DNA of 64,000 nucleotides from Runella slithyformis DSM 19594 (GTDB lineage Bacteria; Bacteroidota; Bacteroidia; Cytophagales; Spirosomataceae), in NCBI RefSeq assembly GCF_000218895.1, contig NC_015703.1, positions 5,655,001 to 5,719,000 of the forward strand. The letters run 5' to 3'. The position numbers and the translations under genes are program-made. Positions within the stretch are counted from its first letter, which is position 1. Each line of letters begins with the position of its first letter. Under the pieces are notes generated by a model. It worked only from the letters and a program-made list of their open reading frames with translations, did no database searches and had not been told where the DNA came from. Positions 24,886 through 34,086 of this stretch are shown here, one piece after another.

Positions 24886-25884
24886 ATGACTCAGCAGGAA
24901 TTCAATGATTTGTCGAAACGCTATCTGGAAGGCAAAACGACCGAAAAGGAAGACAATCAGTTGATGGATTGGTTCAATACCCAGCCCAAGCAGCTTCCTC
25001 TCCCCCCTTTTCAATCACAAAAAAAAGAAATCGAAAAACGAATATGGCAAAATATACAAGCCCGGATTCGACCAGCATCCAACGGCTTAACCATTAAAAT
25101 GGCATGGTTGGTTGGAATCGCAGCCTGTTTTGTATGCGGATTTAGTTGGTTATCTACCCATAAACTTCCCCAAGACAACAATACAACCGTACTTAAGAAC
25201 CCCGAACAGGTAGGCATCGAAATGAAGAACACGACCATGATAGAACAGAAAGTCCGATTGGAAGATGGTACCGAGATTATGCTGAAACAAAACAGCAGTA
25301 TTATTTATGACAAAAATTATAACAAAACCAAACGGGAAGTACACCTGATCGGCGAAGCTTTTTTTATCGTAAAACGAAACGTAACCAAACCCTTTGTGGT
25401 GCATACGGGCGACCTGACAACAGAAGTACTGGGTACAAGTTTTCGTATCAAACATCACCAAAAAGCCAACACCATTGAAGTAGCCGTAACGACAGGAAAA
25501 GTCTCCGTTTATGCCGAAAAATCAACCCGAAAATCCGAACGAAACGGGGTTATACTTACCCCAAATCAGCGGGTTGTGTTTGATGTTGTTTCCAAAAACA
25601 TGGTTCCCGGCATCGTTGAAATCCCTATCCCCATCGCGATCAATGAAGAAAGCCCTCCGCAACTGATCTTCAAAGAAGCCTCTCTAGAACATGTCCTGGA
25701 AGAACTTTCAAAGCTATACGGAATTGAATTTATGATTGCCAATCCCAACGCCAAAGATTGCCACATCACCGCCGACCTCAACGGTCTTTCTCTATTTACC
25801 CAACTGGAGCTCATCTGTAAATCCATCGACGCTACCTACGAAAAACGCGGCACGGTGGTATTTATTTACGGCGAAGGGTGTTAA
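24886..25884 (+). CDS. FecR-type anti-sigma factor 1
   Basis: The protein has 332 residues. An N-terminal cytoplasmic part that would bind the sigma factor is followed by one membrane segment at about 72-89 (AWLVGIAACFVCGFSWL). The periplasmic FecR domain shows LEDGTEIMLKQNSSI, REVHLIGEAFF and TEVLGTSFRI. The C-terminal DUF4974 domain (LIFKEASLEHVLEELSKLYG) resembles the STN fold. It should take a signal from the STN domain of the SusC product downstream. The stop is followed by the conserved hairpin described at 25883. Confidence 0.92.
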   Translation: MTQQEFNDLSKRYLEGKTTEKEDNQLMDWFNTQPKQLPLPPFQSQKKEIEKRIWQNIQARIRPASNGLTIKMAWLVGIAACFVCGFSWLSTHKLPQDNNTTVLKNPEQVGIEMKNTTMIEQKVRLEDGTEIMLKQNSSIIYDKNYNKTKREVHLIGEAFFIVKRNVTKPFVVHTGDLTTEVLGTSFRIKHHQKANTIEVAVTTGKVSVYAEKSTRKSERNGVILTPNQRVVFDVVSKNMVPGIVEIPIPIAINEESPPQLIFKEASLEHVLEELSKLYGIEFMIANPNAKDCHITADLNGLSLFTQLELICKSIDATYEKRGTVVFIYGEGC

Positions 25885-25988
25885 AAAAAGAGTCAAAAAT
25901 GCTATGAACATTTTTGACTCAAAAGTAAACTCCTCTACAAACGCCAATCTGTGGGAGGAGCCTGTTTTTCAATCTATTTCTATTAAAA
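25883..25988 (-). ncRNA. Putative cis-antisense RNA of the susC1 leader, ending at a conserved hairpin
   Basis: Stem 25890-25901 (GAGTCAAAAATG) pairs with 25909-25920 without mismatch around a seven-base loop. On its plus-strand 5' side is A7 (25883-25889), so on the minus strand it is a textbook terminator. A minus-strand TAGATTTA box (26002-25995), one base from TAnnTTTG, and TTTG (26027-26024) lie 21 bases apart, predicting a start near 25988. The RNA would be about 105 nt, covering the susC leader. No transcript data are visible. Confidence 0.4.
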
Positions 25989-26001
25989 AACAAGTAAATC
26001 T

Positions 26002-29000
26002 ATGAAAAAACCCGTACCGATTCCAAAAATCATGTGGAAGGTTATGAAAATTACATTTTCACAATTGCTCCTGTCGGTCGTATGTGCCGGCATGATCCGG
26101 GCCCACGACGCCCAAGCGCAGGAAATACTCAACAGACCTATATCGGTAATCGGCGAACGCCTAGAACTGAGAGATGTTCTGAGTCAAATAGAGAACCAGG
26201 CCGAGATAAAATTTGTGTACAGCACCAAGATAAAGTCCAACCAACGCCTGACCCTGAATATCAGTAAACGTAAACTCTCAACGGTATTGGATGAAATTCT
26301 GAAGCCGATCGCCATCGAATACGAAGTGATTGAAAACCGTATTCTGCTAAAAAAAAGTAAATACGAACAAAGCTTACTCCCAAACGAAGAAGAGCAGGCA
26401 ACGACGGTCGTTCAGCCCATTGAACTACCCGTCAGCGGCACTGTTAAAGACGAAAAGGGCGTCACTATGGCGGGTGTGAGTATTGTGATCAAAGGAACCT
26501 CCCGAGGCACCACAACCGATGCCAACGGCAACTTTAAGATTGACGTACCCGACAAAAACACGACCTTGATTATCAGTTATGTGGGGTATTTTTCCCAGCA
26601 AATCACGGTGGGAAATCGGAGTCAAATCAACCTCTCCCTTCTGCCCGACGAGCGCTCGCTCAATGAAGTGCAGGTGGTGGCCTTTGGCGAACAGCGCAAG
26701 CGCGATGTAACCGGCTCCATCGCCTCACTGAAAGCGGCCGATATTCGCGCCAACACGGCGGCCAGCCCGGATGTGGCCTTGCAGGGGCGCGCTGCGGGCG
26801 TGCAAATCACGCAGTCGGGCGGAACTCCCGGCGGCGCAGTGCGTATCAATGTACGAGGAGTGGCCTCCATCAATTCCAACTCCCAGCCGCTTATTGTCAT
26901 TGACGGACAGCCCGTAAACAGCTCTGCTTTCGGAACCGGCGGGGTGGCCATGAACCCATTGGCTGAAATCAACCCCGACGACATTGAATCAATGGAAGTA
27001 CTGAAAGATGCTTCGGCTTCTATATTGTTCGGTTCAAGAGCCGCCAACGGGGTTATTCTGATTACCACAAAAAAAGGAATCAAAGGCAAACCTACTATTG
27101 ATTTCAGCTACCAACAGGGCATTAATACGGCCACCAACCGTGTAGACTTTATTGACAACGGGGCCGACCATTTCAACATTTTGAAACGGGCCGCCCGCAA
27201 CAACGTGCCGGCAGGGTTAGCCCCTGCTTCTTCCAACTTGACAAGCTTAGTGCCCACGGGTATTTTACGAGGCTCGTTGCCCGCTTCATTTGATAATCAA
27301 TTGATTGACTCTACCACTCTCTATAACACCCGCACCAATTGGCTCGACCAAGTGCTGCGACAGGGAGGATTTCAACAGGCAACGCTAAGCGCCGGCGGCG
27401 GACTGAAAAACCTGACAATTTACGGCAGCGGGTCGTATCGCAAAGAAGACGGGATTGTGATCGGACAGGGCCTGCGCCGTTTGAGCGGACGCGTAAATGT
27501 AGAATACAACCCTATCAAAATCCTCAAACTGGGGGCCAACGTAGCACTCAACAGCATTGATAACGAAGCCATTCCGCTGGCAAATTCGTACCAATACGGC
27601 CTAACCTCCGCTTTGCCTGCCTACCCGATTCAGTTGCCCGATGGTTCATACTTCAACGGTATTGCCAACGGCACCAACAATACCCTGAGCATAGGTACCA
27701 ACCCCGTTTTTTACCGCAACAATTATTCTAACAAATCCAACACTTTCAGAAATATTAACACCTTTTTTGCCCAAATTGAGCCACTGAAAGGTTTAACTAT
27801 CCGTTCGGAATTCGGCACGGATTACCAAAAAACCAAGAACGATATTTTGCTCAATCCCACACTGTATCCTACGGGAATTCAAGGGGCCGAACGGACGGGA
27901 GGAGGCCGCGCTGAAAACCGCGATGTACTGAACCGTAATTCTAACTGGAACAATACGATCAACTACGTACGGGAATTGGGCAAAGATCATCGCATCGGCC
28001 TTTTAGTGGGAAACAGCCTGCAAAACCGCATTTCCGATAATGAAACCTACATCACAGAGCGCGTGCCGCCCGGTGCCAAAACGGGCTTGGACACCACCCG
28101 AACCATTCTTTTCAACGATGAAATATCGTTTCGGTTTGTCTCTTATTTTGGCCGAATCAACTACGCCTATAAAGACAAATACCTGTTTGAAGTCAGTCTG
28201 CGCTCCGACGGCTCCTCGCGCTTCGGTCCCGAAAACCGCTGGGCTACCTTTCCGGGAATGTCTGTCGGCTGGGTCATCAGCGATGAGAGCTTCCTGAGCA
28301 ACAGCTCCTTTGTTAATTTCCTGAAACTGCGCGCCAGTTATGGCCGCACCGGAAACGCCGAAATCGGCAATTTTTCATGGCAAAAAAACTTTACGTTTGT
28401 GGGGTACAATGCCGCGATTTACGGAGGGATTCAGGGAGGACAATTTACCAATCCGGGAAACACCGCCCTGACGTGGGAGTCCACCAAGCAATTTGATGCG
28501 GGCATTGAATTTACCCTGTGGAACAAACGCATCAGCGGGACGTTGGATTATTACAACAAAGATTCCGAAGGATTGCTGCTTGATTACGCGTTGGGACCGC
28601 TGTTTGGCACCATCAACAATTCCATGACCATCAACTTAGGTTCTGTTCGCAATCGAGGGGTAGAGTTCAGCCTCACCACGCGCAACATCATGAAAAAGGA
28701 CTTCCGCTGGACGACGGATTTTAACATCAGCCGCAATAAGAACACCGTCCTGAGCACCTACACGGCACCGTTCCTCAATTTCCCCTTCCAGGTCATTGCC
28801 GGACCGAGCATTGCCACTCCGGGCTATCCGTTAGGCAATTATTACATGGCGCAGTTTGCAGGATTTGACCCCAATACCGGCAACGAGCTGTTTTATGAGC
28901 GCGATCGGGTCGTTTTTAATAATACCGGTCAGACAGTAAGAACGGGTGCTTTATGGGACGGAACCATTGCAAACAATGCCGGCAATAATCAATTCATTCT

Positions 29001-29541
29001 CGAAAATCGCACGCCGTACCCGGTCCTTTTCGGCGGATTGACCAACAGTTTTCAATTTCGTAAAATTGATTTTAATTTCCTGTTTTACTACCAATACGGC
29101 AACTGGATCTATGACCAGGCCCAACGTGCACAGAGTTATGCCACCACCGGTCAGGTATTACGGGCTGAAAGCCCGGGCATCGGGAGTCTGCGTGATGAAC
29201 TTAACAAAACCGAAGGGGCCTTCCGGATGCAGTGGAACTCCAACGCCCGCAGTTTTGAATCTTCCCGCTTTTTGCACGACGGCTCATTCATCCGACTCAA
29301 AAACGTTCAGCTTGGATATACACTTCCCGCATCGGTGGCCAAAAAACTACGCCTTCGTACAGCGCGTATTTCTTTGACGGGTCAAAACCTGCTCACGTTT
29401 ACCAAGTTCAGAGGCTGGGATCCCGAAGTATTTCGCAACGGCGGGGCCGAGGGCTCCACGGCTACGCTTTCACCGGGCGTAACCAACAACGACTTGCCGC
29501 AGGTTCGGACTATTTTGGTTGGGGTTAATTTCGGTTTCTAA
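26002..29541 (+). CDS. SusC/RagA-family TonB-dependent transporter 1 (with STN domain)
   Basis: The protein has 1179 residues. The signal peptide ends DAQAQ near residue 41. An STN domain (ILNRPISVIGERLELRDVLSQIEN..., about 42-110) shows it can signal to FecR. A carboxypeptidase-like domain (VSGTVKDEKGVTMAGVSIVI, near 145-220) precedes the plug domain (DVTGSIASLKAADIRAN, RINVRGVASINSNSQPLIVIDG) and the barrel, which ends VGVNFGF with the usual final aromatic residue. It moves a carbohydrate across the outer membrane with TonB energy. It pairs with the SusD-like gene 24 bases downstream. Start codon at 26002; ATGs a little further in are possible. Confidence 0.95.
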   Translation: MKKPVPIPKIMWKVMKITFSQLLLSVVCAGMIRAHDAQAQEILNRPISVIGERLELRDVLSQIENQAEIKFVYSTKIKSNQRLTLNISKRKLSTVLDEILKPIAIEYEVIENRILLKKSKYEQSLLPNEEEQATTVVQPIELPVSGTVKDEKGVTMAGVSIVIKGTSRGTTTDANGNFKIDVPDKNTTLIISYVGYFSQQITVGNRSQINLSLLPDERSLNEVQVVAFGEQRKRDVTGSIASLKAADIRANTAASPDVALQGRAAGVQITQSGGTPGGAVRINVRGVASINSNSQPLIVIDGQPVNSSAFGTGGVAMNPLAEINPDDIESMEVLKDASASILFGSRAANGVILITTKKGIKGKPTIDFSYQQGINTATNRVDFIDNGADHFNILKRAARNNVPAGLAPASSNLTSLVPTGILRGSLPASFDNQLIDSTTLYNTRTNWLDQVLRQGGFQQATLSAGGGLKNLTIYGSGSYRKEDGIVIGQGLRRLSGRVNVEYNPIKILKLGANVALNSIDNEAIPLANSYQYGLTSALPAYPIQLPDGSYFNGIANGTNNTLSIGTNPVFYRNNYSNKSNTFRNINTFFAQIEPLKGLTIRSEFGTDYQKTKNDILLNPTLYPTGIQGAERTGGGRAENRDVLNRNSNWNNTINYVRELGKDHRIGLLVGNSLQNRISDNETYITERVPPGAKTGLDTTRTILFNDEISFRFVSYFGRINYAYKDKYLFEVSLRSDGSSRFGPENRWATFPGMSVGWVISDESFLSNSSFVNFLKLRASYGRTGNAEIGNFSWQKNFTFVGYNAAIYGGIQGGQFTNPGNTALTWESTKQFDAGIEFTLWNKRISGTLDYYNKDSEGLLLDYALGPLFGTINNSMTINLGSVRNRGVEFSLTTRNIMKKDFRWTTDFNISRNKNTVLSTYTAPFLNFPFQVIAGPSIATPGYPLGNYYMAQFAGFDPNTGNELFYERDRVVFNNTGQTVRTGALWDGTIANNAGNNQFILENRTPYPVLFGGLTNSFQFRKIDFNFLFYYQYGNWIYDQAQRAQSYATTGQVLRAESPGIGSLRDELNKTEGAFRMQWNSNARSFESSRFLHDGSFIRLKNVQLGYTLPASVAKKLRLRTARISLTGQNLLTFTKFRGWDPEVFRNGGAEGSTATLSPGVTNNDLPQVRTILVGVNFGF

Positions 29542-29565
29542 CAATTATTCTATAAGCAATTGATA

Positions 29566-31206
29566 ATGAAAAGAATACATAGCATTATGGGAATGGCAGC
29601 CGTAGCGATCGGCAGTGTTTCCTGCGATAAATACTTAGACGAAGTTTCTTCCAAAACCCTCATTCAGGCACAAAATGTACGCACGGTACAGGAATTGGAC
29701 ATTTTGATGACCGGGGCGTATTCGGGCATTGCCCGGGAAGTGGCCTTTGGCGGCAATGCGCTTGTCATTGGCGAAACATTCGGTGATCTGGTAGCTGTGA
29801 ACAACGTCAACTACCGTAACAGTCCAAGCCGCTCTTCGAGAGTATATACCTGGACGCACCGGGAGGAAGATTACGGGTATCAGGCGGAATTTTTGCAATG
29901 GTCTACGTTTGGGCTCAACAATGCCAACAACGTGCTGGAAATCCTGCAAAGCAATCAGGTACAAACCCCGGGAGAAACTGACCCCCGAAAAGACATCAGC
30001 CTGCAAAAGGGCCGCATCGAAGGAGATGCCCGTTTTGTGCGTGCGTTGTGCATTTTTGAACAAACACGCCTTATCGGTTATCCGTGGGGATACACCCCGG
30101 ACAACTCGCATCCCGGGCCCGTCGGAAATTACAGATCAGTGTCTGAGTTTGGCGATCTGGCCTATCCCCGCCTGAGCGTTAAAGCCGCCTATGACAGTGT
30201 CTTGAACGATTTGCGTATTGCCGAACGACTCCTGCCGGAAAACTACAATCCGGCACAACACCTACCCGACATGCAGCCACGCGCCAATAAATACGCTGCC
30301 CTGGCCCTCATGGCACGGGTGTATTGGCAGCAGGACAACGTAGACAGCTGTCTGGCGGTTTGTAACCGTCTGCTTGGGCCCGGCAATGCCAATCGTTTTC
30401 CCTTAGTGCCGGGCAGTCAGATGTTGACGCAGCTTTTTCAGCGTACCGGCATCATGCCGAGTACCAATTCCGCCAATCGTGACGAGGTAATTTTTGAACT
30501 GGTCAACGTCGTGGGACGAAACTCCCGGACTACCAACGGAGCACCGTTGCGTACGCATTATACCCTCCAAAGTGTGTATACCGCCGCGCAATTGGCCAAT
30601 GTCAACAGCCTTACTTCGGGGCCCAACTTACGCATGAGTCAGCGGTTTAAAACGGTAGCCAATTTTGACCGCCAAAGCGATTTGCGGTATCGTACGCTCT
30701 TGGACACTACGCAGGCAACCACGGCGGCTACGGCCTGGAACAGCCCCAATCGGCTGTGGTTTTCGAGAAAATGGGGTTCTTTGGGCACAACCAATTTAGG
30801 GCCGGTGCAGGGCGTCAATTCCAATATTGTGCTCTTCCGCTCTGCTGAATTTTTATTGATGCGTGCCGAAATGAACCAACGCAAAGGCAATACGGCCTTG
30901 GCCTTGGCCGACCTGAATGCCGTTCGTACGCGGGCGGGCCTCTCGGCGTTGACCACGGCACCGGCCAACCTGTTGGAAGAAATCAGAACGGAATTTGTGC
31001 GCGAAACCTTCAGCGAAGGCAATCGGATCCACAACATCAAACGACTGAAACAACCGCTTAACCCCGGCGACCGGCCCTCCTCACCCGGCGGCGTAGACTG
31101 CGCCTTGGGCAACTGCACTGACGTGCCTTGGAACAGTCGTTTACTGGTGTTTTTGGTACCCCAAACCATGATTGACCGCAATCCGCTTTTAGTACAAAAT
31201 GATTAA
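29566..31206 (+). CDS. SusD/RagB-family lipoprotein 1
   Basis: The protein has 546 residues from the ATG at 29566 (MKRIHSIMGMAA). The lipobox SVSC puts the lipidated cysteine near residue 20, then DKYLDEVSSKT, the typical N-terminus. Helical repeat parts (RAEMNQRKGNTALALADLNAVRTRAG, REFSEGNRIHNIKRL-like) are the SusD core. The last residues are PLLVQND rather than the QNPGY ending of the other three SusD proteins here. It captures the glycan on the cell surface and hands it to SusC1. It overlaps a frame of the next gene slightly. Confidence 0.93.
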   Translation: MKRIHSIMGMAAVAIGSVSCDKYLDEVSSKTLIQAQNVRTVQELDILMTGAYSGIAREVAFGGNALVIGETFGDLVAVNNVNYRNSPSRSSRVYTWTHREEDYGYQAEFLQWSTFGLNNANNVLEILQSNQVQTPGETDPRKDISLQKGRIEGDARFVRALCIFEQTRLIGYPWGYTPDNSHPGPVGNYRSVSEFGDLAYPRLSVKAAYDSVLNDLRIAERLLPENYNPAQHLPDMQPRANKYAALALMARVYWQQDNVDSCLAVCNRLLGPGNANRFPLVPGSQMLTQLFQRTGIMPSTNSANRDEVIFELVNVVGRNSRTTNGAPLRTHYTLQSVYTAAQLANVNSLTSGPNLRMSQRFKTVANFDRQSDLRYRTLLDTTQATTAATAWNSPNRLWFSRKWGSLGTTNLGPVQGVNSNIVLFRSAEFLLMRAEMNQRKGNTALALADLNAVRTRAGLSALTTAPANLLEEIRTEFVRETFSEGNRIHNIKRLKQPLNPGDRPSSPGGVDCALGNCTDVPWNSRLLVFLVPQTMIDRNPLLVQND

Positions 31207-31219
31207 AAGAAACAAAGAT

Positions 31220-31909
31220 ATGAAAATAGCTCATCCGATTTTGGCCGTTTGCTGCGCCTTATTACTCGTTTCTTCCTTTTGGGCGTGCGAAAATCCACCA
31301 TTTCCTACGGTCACCAACGATGCCTCCCTGCGCGCCCAAATCAAGGGCGTTTGGGTGCCCGTCTCACTCACGATGAAGTATCAGGTCGGTATAGTTCCCC
31401 GCTCCCGCGACACCGTCGTTACCATCACGCCTACTACAGCACCGCTGTTGGTTGCCGGGCGTGCCAATCCCGTCATGCCCTTTACCGATACGCTTTATTT
31501 GGCCGCGCGCACCGCTACCGCTGATACCTTTTGGCTGGCCAATCGGGGCATTCGTCAACAGGGAAATTTTTCGTTGGCAAAAGTCAATAACGAAGGTCAG
31601 GAAGCCACGCTGCTGCGTTTCGGTCGCCCAACGTATACGCGGGGACAAATCAGTCGTTGGAACTATGACTTTGTGTTTCACGGAACCGTAGCCCCCAACG
31701 CTGCCGGCGCACCCGTCTATACCTCAGCGACTTACACCAATTACTCACCGACCATTACTTCGCTCACAGACCGTCAAATGGTCGTAACGTTTAATACTCA
31801 GGCAAACATCAACGTGCCGGTAGTTCCCATCACGACCGCCAATCAAACCCTGAATGCCTCTTGGGGGGGACGGCTGATTGTGTTTACGGCCACCTATTCA
31901 AAACAATAA
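31220..31909 (+). CDS. Hypothetical lipoprotein of PUL module 1
   Basis: The protein has 229 residues from MKIAHPILAV. The signal sequence ends SFWAC near residue 22. Mature strands with many T, V and N residues (TTAPLLVAGRANPVMPFTDTLYL, YTSATYTNYSPTITSL) suggest a beta-sandwich. An earlier ATG at 31199 overlaps the susD stop, but the later one gives a normal signal peptide. Its place right after susD fits a SusE/SusF-like surface glycan-binding role, but no family is recognised. It is followed by about 100 bases without a gene. Confidence 0.7.
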   Translation: MKIAHPILAVCCALLLVSSFWACENPPFPTVTNDASLRAQIKGVWVPVSLTMKYQVGIVPRSRDTVVTITPTTAPLLVAGRANPVMPFTDTLYLAARTATADTFWLANRGIRQQGNFSLAKVNNEGQEATLLRFGRPTYTRGQISRWNYDFVFHGTVAPNAAGAPVYTSATYTNYSPTITSLTDRQMVVTFNTQANINVPVVPITTANQTLNASWGGRLIVFTATYSKQ

Positions 31910-32007
31910 CGCTATTAACAGCCATGAATTCAGTAAAAGTATAGACTAAAGCCCGGTGCCTTTTGCCACAGAGACAGGATGTCCGTACTGAACGACTTTT
32001 TTTCCAG

Positions 32008-32883
32008 ATGATCACTCCCCGACAATGGCACGCAAAAGGACGCCATTTCACTTACAAAAATTATCAGATCTTTTACCGAACCGAAGGTGCGGGCGAAACA
32101 TTGGTTCTTATTCACGGGTTTCCCACTTCCTCCTGGGACTGGTATCGCGTTTGGGATCAACTCACCGGCAAGTACCGGGTCATTGGATTTGATATGATTG
32201 GATTTGGCCTGTCGGACAAACCGCGTCGCTACTGTTATTCTATCCACGACCAAGCCGACCTGTTTGAAGCCCTGATGACGCACCTGAATGTTATGGAGTG
32301 CCATTTATTGGTACATGATTATGGCAACACGGTGGCTCAGGAACTGCTGGCCCGTTGGGAAGAACGCAAAAATGAAACAGAGTCACTTCCCGCTATCCGG
32401 TCGGTTTGCTTTTTGAACGGTGGCCTTTTTCCGGAAAAGCACCGGGCCCTGTGGGTTCAGAAATGGATGAAAGGCCCGTTGGGGGTGCTGCTGACAAAAC
32501 TGAATAACAAAGACCGATTGAGAAAATCGTTCGATAAACTGTATGGCCCCAAAGGCATTGATGATGCTGAAATGGATGGATTCTGGGAAATCATTCAGTA
32601 CCAAAACGGACATCTCCTGTTTCATAAACTCATTCATTACATCGAAGACCGACGACGGAATAGGGCACGTTGGGTGGGCGTTTTACAACGTAGCACCGTC
32701 CCGCTCCGCCTTATCAACGGCCCGGAAGACCCCGTTTCGGGAAGGCATTTGGCTGATTATTACACACAGATGATTCCCGATCCGGACGTGGTCATTATTG
32801 AAGGTGCGGGACATTACCCCCAAAACGAAGCCCCCGAGGAAGTAGTGAAACATTATTTTGAATTTCGACAAAAGCAACGCTGA
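32008..32883 (+). CDS. Alpha/beta hydrolase, haloalkane dehalogenase-like
   Basis: The protein has 291 residues from MITPRQWHAKG; an ATG at 31963 is less likely. The oxyanion-hole motif is HGFPTSS (36-42). The nucleophile elbow is VHDYGN with Asp104, not serine, as in haloalkane dehalogenases and epoxide hydrolases. The other parts are VIGFDMIGFGLSDKP and the catalytic histidine in EGAGHYPQNE near residue 270. No signal peptide is seen, so it is cytoplasmic. It lies between the PUL lipoprotein and a secreted beta-helix protein; the context does not reveal the substrate. Confidence 0.85.
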   Translation: MITPRQWHAKGRHFTYKNYQIFYRTEGAGETLVLIHGFPTSSWDWYRVWDQLTGKYRVIGFDMIGFGLSDKPRRYCYSIHDQADLFEALMTHLNVMECHLLVHDYGNTVAQELLARWEERKNETESLPAIRSVCFLNGGLFPEKHRALWVQKWMKGPLGVLLTKLNNKDRLRKSFDKLYGPKGIDDAEMDGFWEIIQYQNGHLLFHKLIHYIEDRRRNRARWVGVLQRSTVPLRLINGPEDPVSGRHLADYYTQMIPDPDVVIIEGAGHYPQNEAPEEVVKHYFEFRQKQR

Positions 32884-32911
32884 GCATTTGTTTACCGGCA
32901 CCACAACTGAC

Positions 32912-34075
32912 ATGAAGTTCTTCTTATTTTGCTTATTCTTACCGATTTTCAGCCTTGCCCAATTTCAAATCGGCGATGCAGGACAGGTCTTTGACGAGAC
33001 CCGCTTCGACCCGCGCTTTCCCGACATGAAAGAATGGGCCAAAGCGGGAGTACAGGGCGGGATTCCGTTAAGAAATACGTTAAAAATCCAAAAGACCCTC
33101 ACGCCCCAAGATGACTTACAGAAGGCCATTGACGACGTATCCGGACAGGGCGGCGGGGTTATTTTGCTCAAAAAGGGAGAGTATATAATTTCAAAAACGG
33201 TTACCCTGAAATCCAATGTGGTACTGCGCGGCGAAAGCAAAGAACAGACGGTACTGAAGGTGGTCATGAAAAAGATGTTCTTTAAATACGCCCCTGACCA
33301 AAAACACCTCGTTGCGTTCGAAATAAACGATGCCGAACGCGTAGGATTGGAAGACCTCAGTTTTCGATACGCCGCCGTTGATTTTGAACCTTACGACAAA
33401 TCCGATTTCAATGCTGCCTGGGACCGCCGGGTCTTTCACGAGCACGAAACCCGCGACACCACCCTTTTTGTCCATTTGGTCATTTTCAGAAACAGCCGCA
33501 ATTCGTGGGTGGACAACTGTAACTTTCTGTGGGCCGGTACGCATCCGTTGGGTTTGGGCAATTGTGAACACATCACCTGTCGCAATAACTTCATGGATCG
33601 GGCATACGTCAAGAAGGACTCCTTTCACGGTGGCTACTACGGATGTTGGGGTTCGAGGTACTGCCTGTTTTATAACGAAAAGGTACGCCGAATCCGACAT
33701 TTTGCCATCATGAACCCCGGCGCAGCCTACAACGTGGTCTATCGCTGTGATTTTGAGGTGGATGTCAACTTTCACGACCAAGACAGCGGTCATAACCTGG
33801 TGGAGCAATGCCGCATTGCCACGCCCGTTTGGCACAGTTGGGATGCTATCGGCATCGGAGCCCCCGACAAACATCGCCCCCCGGGTCCCGGGAATCTGTT
33901 GTTCAACAACGTCGTCATTTCCAAAGGCGTAGCCGGATACAACCGAAAAATAGGCGCAGTCCAACCCAATACGGTGTATCAGGTCACGACGGAGTTTGGC
34001 AAACCTAACGTTTTTATTCGCCCCGATGCTCCCCCGCAGGGAGGCACATTTTACGCCGTTAAAGCTCAATACTAA
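32912..34075 (+). CDS. Secreted pectate-lyase-superfamily beta-helix protein
   Basis: The protein has 387 residues from MKFFLFCLFLPIFSLAQ, a clear signal peptide; an earlier ATG overlaps the hydrolase gene. The motif GGGVILLKKGEYIISKTVTLKSNVVLRGE is the first turns of a right-handed beta-helix, and later rungs carry NSRNSWVDNCNFLWAGT, CEHITCRNNFMDRAY and VVYRCDFEVDVNFHDQDSGHNLVEQCRI, with several D and H that could be catalytic. It is likely a pectin or uronan lyase or a GH with the same fold. It is followed 11 bases later by the GH42-like gene, so they form one unit. Confidence 0.8.
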   Translation: MKFFLFCLFLPIFSLAQFQIGDAGQVFDETRFDPRFPDMKEWAKAGVQGGIPLRNTLKIQKTLTPQDDLQKAIDDVSGQGGGVILLKKGEYIISKTVTLKSNVVLRGESKEQTVLKVVMKKMFFKYAPDQKHLVAFEINDAERVGLEDLSFRYAAVDFEPYDKSDFNAAWDRRVFHEHETRDTTLFVHLVIFRNSRNSWVDNCNFLWAGTHPLGLGNCEHITCRNNFMDRAYVKKDSFHGGYYGCWGSRYCLFYNEKVRRIRHFAIMNPGAAYNVVYRCDFEVDVNFHDQDSGHNLVEQCRIATPVWHSWDAIGIGAPDKHRPPGPGNLLFNNVVISKGVAGYNRKIGAVQPNTVYQVTTEFGKPNVFIRPDAPPQGGTFYAVKAQY

Positions 34076-34086
34076 GCCCCTTACTC

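Noticed and set aside
25890-25920. Forward-direction terminator between fecR1 and susC1
   Set aside because: The stem is followed by AAAAG, not a T-run, on the plus strand. The T-run lies on the minus strand only. The same holds for the hairpins at 45771 and 55829.
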